Of a DNA stretch of 10,701 bases, positions 8,386 through 10,701 are shown piece by piece. The notes under the pieces are model-generated. The model saw only the letters and a list, made by a program, of their open reading frames with translations, did no database searches and had not been told where the DNA came from. The first letter of the stretch is position 1; every line of letters starts with the position of its first letter. The translations under genes and the position numbers were made by a program. This stretch comes from Dunaliella salina (lineage: Eukaryota; Chlorophyta; Chlorophyceae; Chlamydomonadales; Dunaliellaceae). Where the stretch lies: the NCBI GenBank assembly GCA_002284615.2, contig MU069802.1, positions 125,311 through 136,011 of the forward strand, given 5' to 3'.

Positions 8386-8939
8386 AGGGAGGTTTCAGCA
8401 CGTGAGGCAGAGGCAAGTAGGATGCAGGAGAATTGTCAAAAGCAAAGGTGGAAGTCACACCCGCACGCATGGCTACCCCGATGAGCAGCACCCTGAAACT
8501 GCTCTTGCGATATGCACACCAAATGGAAGCGGTGCAGATAGGCAGCAGCTTTTGATGCACGCCTGCACTCACTGCCTGAGACAACGAACGCAGGGTTTCT
8601 GTGCCTTGGATCATTGGCCAGCACTCACCACCTGAAACAACAAATGCAGGGTCTTCGTGCCCAGAACATGGCCAGCACTAACCACCCGAAACCATGGACA
8701 AAGGGCCTCTGTGCCTTCAGAACATGGATACCACTCACAGCCTGAGACAACAAACTCAGGGCTCCCGTGCCCAGAACATGGCCAGCACTAACCACCATCA
8801 TCAACGGTTGCAGGGCCACTGCGCCCTGGAACAAGACCAGCACTCACCACCTGAAACACTGCAGGGCCTCTGTGCACCGGTACATTGCCAGATGCAGGTA
8901 GCCCTGGAAGGCAGGCTCCAGCAGGGCCATACTCAAGAC
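131..8939 (-). CDS. CDC27: CDC27/APC3 anaphase-promoting complex subunit, partial, six exons joined
   Basis: The exons, in coding order, are 8939-8851, 6862-6751, 4805-4683, 2799-2702, 1911-1801 and 296-131. Joined they give 699 nt, or 233 codons, without a stop, and every intron is GT-AG. Phases match at each junction: 2, 0, 0, 2, 2, then 0 leaving exon 6. The product is a run of tetratricopeptide repeats at about residues 2-32, 38-70, 73-106, 109-141, 143-176 and 177-210, plus a partial repeat at 211-233. The order of motifs (GYLHLAMYRCTEAL, WCQVARAYFE, YSTVLWHLKR, WCVLGNFFSLQREHEAAL, YTLSGHE, RHYNA, YGMGQLYFRQEKY, NPQSSVL) is that of APC3 rather than CDC16 or CDC23, judged from family knowledge without a search. 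APC3 is known as a TPR-superhelix scaffold of the nuclear APC/C ubiquitin ligase that binds the IR tail of CDH1/CDC20 activators. The N-terminal TPRs, most of the linker and the last TPRs lie outside the window. Intact frame and splice sites argue against a pseudogene. Confidence 0.9.
297..775 (-). repeat. Array of about 99-bp units copied from the exon 6 acceptor and exon start
   Basis: The coding phrase complementary to CTGCCCCATG recurs at 281 (the real exon), 380, 479, 627 (as CTGCTCCATG) and 727, so the spacing is 99, 99, 148 and 100. In transcript sense each unit holds a pyrimidine-rich stretch (cctctctctgg type), an acceptor or acceptor relic, and a copy of the exon start GTACGGCATGGGGCAG; most units carry on through the CGCCAAGAGAAGTATGATG region. 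The AG survives in the copies near 479 and 727 but is lost near 380 and 627. The copies diverge from the exon after GCGCTTGTT, so about 54 coding nt were included in the duplicated unit. The last copy carries a one-base insertion in its A-run. Confidence 0.9.
556..595. repeat. 15-bp tandem repeat (gcatcaaaaagcatc type), three copies
   Basis: GCATCAAAAA recurs at 556, 571 and 586. It sits in the enlarged gap (148 instead of 99 bp) of the surrounding array, so it looks like a later insertion or expansion inside one unit. Confidence 0.85.
1225..1275. repeat. Short direct repeat ctctcaacagatgc, three copies
   Basis: Copies start near 1225, 1241 and 1261; the middle one has ACGC for ATGC. Spacing is irregular (16 and 20 nt). 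Confidence 0.8.
1556..1680. repeat. Pyrimidine-rich minisatellite (acgcaccctgctcaaatgtttctttttcacc family)
   Basis: A composite tandem repeat mixing acgcaccctgctcaaa(t/g)g with tttctttttcac and acctttacgc submotifs. On the transcript strand it is purine-rich. Confidence 0.8.
1693..1741. repeat. Nested inverted repeat (hairpin) in intron E
   Basis: The outer arms ccattacgca (1693-1702) and tgcgtaatgg (1732-1741) pair perfectly over 10 bp. Inside, ctctt (1711-1715) pairs with aagag (1719-1723) across AAA. It begins about 60 nt downstream of the exon 5 donor in the transcript. Confidence 0.7.
1801..1911 (-). CDS. CDC27: CDC27 exon 5 of the window: YAYTLSGHE TPR
   Basis: The acceptor is ctgcctgcag before C TAC GCC TAC; the donor is gtgagt after GCA AT. 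The 111 nt complete a Thr codon, add 36 codons, and leave AT for the next exon. The product YAYTLSGHEHAANDDLDSAL followed by TCYRNALRLDGRHYNA matches the APC3 repeat with the human pattern YAYTLLGHEF...ALACFRNAIRVNPRHYNAW. The final codon is odd: the conserved Trp of HYNAWYG would need TG before the junction, but the window has AT, giving Met after splicing to G TAC GGC. No alternative donor nearby restores Trp. It is the only exon here without a clear junction-derived repeat beside it. Confidence 0.9.
1912..2701 (-). other. Intron D (between exons 4 and 5)
   Basis: The intron runs from donor gtgggt at 2701 to acceptor ctgcctgcag at 1912. It carries the duplicated exon 4 donor region at 2577-2640. 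The remaining ~660 nt show no conserved coding segment and no repeat array. Confidence 0.88.
2577..2640 (-). repeat. Diverged single copy of the exon 4 3' end and donor
   Basis: The stretch from atgaaagtcaagtcc through ctcaaagagcttgag closely matches 2702-2750 of exon 4, about 119 nt away. In transcript sense it reads like LKLFEGLLQLDLTF and ends in a donor gtgagt, which is closer to consensus than the real gtgggt. A stop codon between the two donors would truncate any product using it. Confidence 0.88.
2702..2799 (-). CDS. CDC27: CDC27 exon 4 of the window: canonical TPR WCVLGNFFSLQREHEAAL
   Basis: The acceptor is catgcctgcag before ACC TGG TGC; the donor is gtgggt after TTC AC, phase 2. 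The 98 nt encode TWCVLGNFFSLQREHEAALK then LFERSLQLDSTFT. This is a textbook TPR: W4-L-G-x2-F11/E14-A20-F24-x-L/A27-D32 type spacing is visible, and the phrase (S/T)WC.(L/V)GN.(F/Y)SL...H..AL is APC3-specific. The frame stays open past the donor into the intron until a stop at about 2638, but the extension is not TPR-like, and the next exon fits the phase-2 donor exactly. A diverged copy of this exon's 3' end plus donor lies at 2577-2640. Confidence 0.93.
2993..3016. repeat. (tgtaaacc)3 short tandem repeat
   Basis: Three perfect 8-bp copies. They are flanked by a duplicated aggatgcagcatg at 2936 and 3017. Confidence 0.95.
3366..3578. repeat. About 66-bp minisatellite, four copies
   Basis: The phrase (g/a)ttctgaa(t/c)catgcctc(g/a)attccgcatt(c/t)ctggcaacgctg starts at 3366, 3433, 3499 and 3537. 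The third unit has lost about 27 bp of its centre. No exon edge nearby resembles it. Confidence 0.9.
4311..4400. repeat. About 41-bp repeat, three degenerate copies
   Basis: Units of the type aggctctcttactcaa(c)catgcagatgagac recur from 4311 to 4400, diverging strongly in the third copy. Confidence 0.7.
4450..4570. repeat. Compound short repeat: gtctcatcat and ccatggcc
   Basis: The motif (g)tctcat(c)at(g)gg occurs four times, followed by four occurrences of ccatggcc(ca) up to about 4570. Low-complexity intron sequence. Confidence 0.8.
4683..4805 (-). CDS. CDC27: CDC27 exon 3 of the window: HLEGMEVYSTVLWHLKR block
   Basis: The exon is bounded by ctgtgcag before CTT GAC AAG and by CCG CAG followed by gtgaga. 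It is 123 nt, exactly 41 codons, phase 0 at both ends. It encodes LDKQHLEGMEVYSTVLWHLK followed by RDTDLSYLAQDLVAVDRLAPQ. This is one of the most recognisable APC3 segments (human VEGMEIYSTTLWHLQK; plant homologues LGYLAQELISVDRLSPE). The reading frame is invisible as a long ORF because stops lie in the introns close on both sides. The 5' edge, acceptor included, is repeated once 61 bases upstream at 4848-4872. Confidence 0.92.
4848..4872 (-). repeat. Single copy of the exon 3 acceptor and exon start
   Basis: tctgagcgctgcttgtcaagctgca at 4848 matches tctaagtgctgcttgtcaagctgca at 4787, differing at 2 of 25 bases. In transcript sense it gives a second gcatgcag acceptor followed by CTTGACAAGCAGCGCTCAGAG, 61-67 nt upstream of the real one. 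Confidence 0.9.
5277..5350. repeat. (GT)37 microsatellite
   Basis: An uninterrupted 74-nt GT tract on the plus strand, followed by T4G7. It reads (CA)n in the CDC27 transcript, opposite in sense to the other two dinucleotide tracts. Confidence 0.99.
5505..5788. repeat. (CTGT)n microsatellite with a degenerate TGTATG-rich flank
   Basis: 5681-5788 is a nearly pure TGTC/CTGT tetranucleotide with scattered CTGC and CCGT variants. 5505-5680 is a decayed tract of TGTCTG/TGTATG hexamers. The apparent long ORFs here on both strands are translations of the repeat. Confidence 0.97.
6751..6862 (-). CDS. CDC27: CDC27 exon 2 of the window: TPR with AWVWCQVARAYFE
   Basis: The acceptor is ctcctgcag before T TTA CAG CCA; the donor is CGC CAG followed by gtatgg. 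The 112 nt give one base completing a split Ser or Cys codon, then 37 codons. The sequence AWVWCQVARAYFE followed by DYSQAAHAFETARQ matches the APC3 block whose human form reads GWVLCQIGRAYFE...YMQAERIF. The acceptor was chosen because it is the one that matches the phase-2 donor of the preceding exon while keeping the conserved frame; the AG 22 bases further in (aatcag) would be phase 0 and would not fit. The exon start is the seed of the long array at 6863-8295, whose units copy about 20-25 bases of this coding sequence. Confidence 0.88.
6863..8295 (-). repeat. 1.4-kb array of units copied from the exon 2 acceptor region
   Basis: The phrase cctgatgcggctgcaagctgcaggagg, a diverged copy of the exon 2 start plus acceptor (cctgatttggctgtaaactgcaggagg at 6847), recurs near 6949, 7072, 7232, 7353, 7473, 7637, 7758, 7866, 7934 and 8260. 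Spacings are mostly about 120 or 160, suggesting a ~40-bp monomer (tgcaacacagtgcgtgagtaaatg type) in higher-order sets of three or four. Six of the ten copies keep the ctgcag acceptor core exactly. A foldback segment interrupts the array at 8083-8177. Confidence 0.93.
8083..8177. repeat. Imperfect foldback element inside the intron A array
   Basis: The core is a 7-bp hairpin gtggagc-g-gctccac (8123-8137), extended by imperfect arms gggcgtctcct and ggaggcgtccc to 8112-8148. Farther out, cacagttctgtgc (8085) and gcacaggacagtgtg (8163) continue the dyad. This stretch lacks the array motif. It resembles a small MITE-like insertion, but no target duplication was identified. Confidence 0.55.
8302..8384. 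repeat. (CA)41 microsatellite
   Basis: An 83-nt uninterrupted CA tract on the plus strand, (GT)n in the CDC27 transcript, located between the donor-derived and acceptor-derived arrays of intron A. Confidence 0.99.
8565..8850 (-). repeat. Array of about 54-bp units copied from the exon 1 3' end and donor
   Basis: The real edge is cactcaccacctgaaacactgcagggcctctgtgc at 8841. Five further units start near 8565, 8619, 8673, 8732 and 8782, each with gc(c)agcactcacc..ctgaaac...gcagggcc(t)ctgtgcc. In transcript sense the unit is the end of exon 1 (AGAGGCCCTGCAGTGTTTCAG) followed by gtggtgagtgctgg. The copy at 8619 keeps ggtggtgagtgctgg exactly; others are changed to ggttagt or gcagtgagt. Confidence 0.9.
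8851..8939 (-). CDS. CDC27: CDC27 exon 1 of the window: first C-terminal TPR, helix pair GYLHLAMYRCTEAL
   Basis: The acceptor is ccctgcag before GTC TTG AGT ATG. The exon encodes 29 codons plus AG, starting VLSMALLEPAFQGYLHL and ending EALQCF. It aligns with the APC3 segment that opens the C-terminal TPR domain (human pattern LLREMGKGYLALCSYNCKEAI), with the small-large-aromatic spacing of a TPR helix pair. The donor is ambiguous: gtggtg directly after TTCAG, or gtgagt three bases further on, which adds one residue without changing phase. The second has the better donor consensus and restores the usual length between this helix and the following WV.CQ motif. Both flanks carry tandem arrays that include copies of the exon edges. 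It is the first exon in the window with firm homology. Confidence 0.8.
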
Positions 8940-9310
8940 CTGCAGGGTCACACACACAAATCAAGAGACAAGAAGATCACACACAAGCCCAGAGACCAGA
9001 AGGATCACACACAAGCCCAGAAACCAGAAGGATCACACACAAATTCAGAGACCTGCTGGGTCACACAATAGCACACACAAATCAAGAGACAAGAAGATCA
9101 CACACAAATCAAGAGACAAGAAGATCACACACAAGCCCAGAAACCAGAAGGATCACACACAAATTCAGAGACCTGCTGGGTCACACAATAGCACACACAA
9201 ATCAAGAGACAAGAAGATCACACACAAATCAAGAGACAAGAAGATCACACACAAGCCCAGAAACCAGAAGGATCACACACAAATTCAGAGACCTGCTGGG
9301 TCACACATTA
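8940..9310 (-). repeat. Array of ~27-30-bp units in a 120-bp higher-order repeat, carrying copies of the exon 1 acceptor
   Basis: Basic units are cacacacaaatcaagagacaagaagat and cacacacaagcccagaaaccagaaggat. Positions 9061-9180 and 9181-9300 are identical apart from any trailing difference after 9300. Each higher-order unit contains agacctgctgggtcaca (near 9049, 9169, 9289), matching agacctgcagggtcaca at the real exon 1 acceptor (8937). In transcript sense the copies read acccagcag before gtct, so they keep an AG. The plus-strand frame through the array is repeat translation. Confidence 0.92.
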
Positions 9311-9484
9311 GCTTGGAACCAGACCAGGTTGCTCGGGTCATGGAGGAGGAGTCACAGAGACACTTATCGAATTGAAATGCAAACTTCCAGTAAAGCTCAG
9401 CCGTCAGGTGGGCTTGCGGATGCCGCAGGAGAGGAGTTGGAGATTTGGACTCCAATGCACAGCAGCGCTTCTAATGAGGTCCTG
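9311..9484 (-). other. Unique spacer between two arrays
   Basis: 174 nt without repeats. The minus frame continuing from the 66-bp array encodes a Ser/Ala/Pro stretch (ISNSSPAASASPPDG) before a stop. This could be linker-like, but no GT donor in the right place supports an exon. Confidence 0.4.
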
Positions 9485-10035
9485 ACGTGCTCATGCCAGC
9501 AATGAGTGTGCTGTGCAGGTAGATCAAAGGCCCTGTGCCGCAATGTTCTCATGTGCTCATGCCAGCAATGAGTGTGCTGTGCAGGTAGATCAAAGGCCCT
9601 GTGCCGCAATGTCCTCATGTGCTCATGCCAGTTGCGATCGTGCTGTCCAGATAGATCAATGGCCCTGTGTCTCAACGATCCAACGTGCTCATGCCAGTAG
9701 CAATTGCGCTGTGCAGACGGATCAAGAGCCCTGTGTCGCGTTGTTTTGACGTGCTCATGCCAGCAGCAATTGTGCTGTGTAGACAGATCCATGGCACTGT
9801 GTCGCCCTACTCTCACATGCTCATGCCAGCAGCAATTGTGCTGTGTAGACAGATCNATGGCACTGTGTCGCCCTACTCTCACATGCTCATGCCAGCAGCA
9901 ATTGTGCTGTGCAGACAGATCAATGGCACTGTGTCGCCCTACTCTCACATGCTCATGCCAGCAGCAATTGTGCTGTGCAGACAGATCAATGGACCTGTGT
10001 CGTGATGTTCTTTTCTGCACATGCCAGCAAACGTT
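9485..10035 (-). repeat. 66-bp tandem repeat, nine copies, open in the minus frame
   Basis: gctcatgccag recurs every 66 nt at 9489, 9555, 9621, 9687, 9753, 9819, 9885 and 9951, with a last diverged copy (gcacatgccag) at 10017. Because 66 is a multiple of three, the minus strand stays open for 207 codons (10020-9397), a 22-residue repeat with WHEHV and RHSAIDLS segments rich in His and Cys. In transcript sense each unit has ctgtctgcacag and gtgagag, resembling splice sites. Coding use is unproven; the simplest view is that it derives from the edge of the candidate exon at 9995-10162. Confidence 0.9.
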
Positions 10036-10162
10036 CTTTTTGGGGGGTGCTATGCAGGCATTGAATGGGCTCTAAGTCTTGGGGGTGCACTCGCCCAGAT
10101 AGCATGACTGATCTCCTGGTTTGAAATTGCCAAGGATGTGCAGTTCTTTCAGGCACACCAGG
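9995..10162 (-). CDS. Candidate CDC27 linker exon (56 codons, low certainty)
   Basis: The candidate runs from an AG acceptor (gctgccag) at 10163 to a weak donor (ACA CAG, then gtccat) at 9994. It is open throughout and phase 0 at both ends, as exon 1 requires. It would encode PGVPERTAHPWQFQTRRSVM followed by LSGRVHPQDLEPIQC and on to KNITTQ. An RRS-x-x-L motif resembles the RRSxRLF-type motif of the poorly conserved APC3 linker, which is suggestive only. Indirect support comes from the 66-bp array beginning at its 3' end: the units copy the exon tail and cacag, but in them the GT is replaced by TG or GG, so only the exon-proximal copy keeps a donor. No search was possible; it could equally be intron. 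Confidence 0.35.
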
Positions 10163-10701
10163 CTGGCAGCAAATCAGAGAGAAAAAGGCATTGGAGAGCA
10201 TTTCTTACATCAATTATAGGGGAACAGAAGGAAAAAGCATGCCATAAAGCGGTACACAATCTGAAACACAAACCCCTTTTGAGGGTAAGGTGAGTTCAAT
10301 TTGGTTGACTGCCTTGAATACAGGTTACAGGTCAAACTCGGGGCTGCTGGGGGCAGGAAGGCAACAAAAACCTTAGCTATTCCAGTATCTAAGTCTGCAG
10401 ATGTCATCAGCAAGCCCCCCTCGCGATCCTTCCATTCAATCCAAGGCAAGCACAGCCGCCATCGGTGCTGCTGTGGAGTGGTTCAGCTGCACGCACAATG
10501 CCAACCACTTGCCAGGCTTCAGCAACCAGGGGAATCACATTGAAAGCACCTTATCCTCGGCATCCTTTGTGCATGTCATCTCCTCATGTCTATGCCACTC
10601 TCCTCTTCGTCCTGCTCCTTGTGCCCCAAGGTTTCAGCACACAGGGGGATCACAGTGCCTCAAGGTTCCAGCACACAGGGGGATCACAGTGCCTCAAGGT
10701 T
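10163..10701 (-). other. 5' flank in gene direction: intron or unresolved linker exons
   Basis: A minus-strand open frame (10449-10210) containing LPWIEWKDREGGLLMTSADL could be bounded by ccacag upstream and AAG followed by gttttt at its end, both phase 0. I cannot tie it to APC3, whose linker is poorly conserved. No other feature besides the terminal repeat is visible. Confidence 0.3.
10623..10701. repeat. 34-bp tandem repeat, cut by the window edge
   Basis: gcc(c/t)caaggtt(t/c)cagcacacagggggatcacagt starts at 10623, 10657 and 10691. A single decayed relative, gccaggcttcagcaaccaggggaatcacatt, lies at 10511. Confidence 0.93.

Larger units (their letters stand above)
6863..8850 (-). other. 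Intron A (between exons 1 and 2)
   Basis: The intron runs from donor gtggtg (or gtgagt three bases on) at 8850 to acceptor ctcctgcag at 6863. Repeats fill most of it: a donor-derived array at the 5' end, about 180 nt of unique sequence (8385-8564), a GT tract, and an acceptor-derived array covering the 3' 1.4 kb. Confidence 0.88.

Noticed and set aside
8436..8624. Possible extra exon between the arrays of intron A
   Set aside because: None of the three minus frames shows TPR or APC3 features, and exon 1 joins exon 2 in phase without it.
8885..9505. 206-codon plus-strand frame with THKPRDQKDH-like repeats
   Set aside because: It runs through the tandem array and antisense to exon 1, whose TPR homology is clear; length is explained by repeat units that lack stops.

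Overview
The window is nuclear DNA of a eukaryote. It appears to lie wholly inside one minus-strand gene: the middle to C-terminal part of CDC27 (APC3), a TPR scaffold subunit of the anaphase-promoting complex/cyclosome. Six exons (699 nt, 233 codons) can be built by hand between 8939 and 131. All have GT-AG junctions, matching phases and no stop. The joined protein follows the APC3 TPR order through landmarks such as YSTVLWHLKR, WCVLGNFFSLQREHEAAL, YAYTLSGHE, GRHYNA, YGMGQLYFRQEKY and NPQSSVLRCYWGMAL. The 5' part of the gene lies beyond 10701 and the last TPRs lie below position 1, so the gene is cut at both ends.

Most acceptors are TGCAG, introns are 0.8-2.0 kb, and long (CA/GT)n tracts and minisatellites are abundant. 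This fits a chlorophyte alga with large repeat-rich introns, for example a chlamydomonadalean such as Dunaliella. The family call is strong; the organism is inference only.

Layout in gene order (high to low coordinate): 10701-10163, flank with a 34-bp repeat and no certain exon; 10162-9995, candidate linker exon; 10035-9485, nine 66-bp repeats; 9310-8940, repeats with a 120-bp exact higher-order unit; exon 1 (8939-8851); intron A with a donor-side array, a GT tract and a 1.4-kb acceptor-side array; exon 2 (6862-6751); intron B with CTGT and GT/CA tracts; exon 3 (4805-4683); intron C with several minisatellites; exon 4 (2799-2702); intron D; exon 5 (1911-1801); intron E with a 99-bp array; exon 6 (296-131); then the next donor and another GT tract.

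The most unusual feature is that the intronic repeats are not random. At most exon edges the adjacent array or single duplicate is built from a copy of that same exon-intron junction: the donor plus exon 3' end on the downstream side, or the acceptor plus exon 5' start on the upstream side. The pattern recurs at six of the junctions assembled here, and possibly at a seventh. It suggests that introns of this gene grew by tandem duplication seeded across splice junctions, leaving rows of decoy or relic splice sites. No complete second gene, RNA gene, transposon ORF or CRISPR array was found on either strand.
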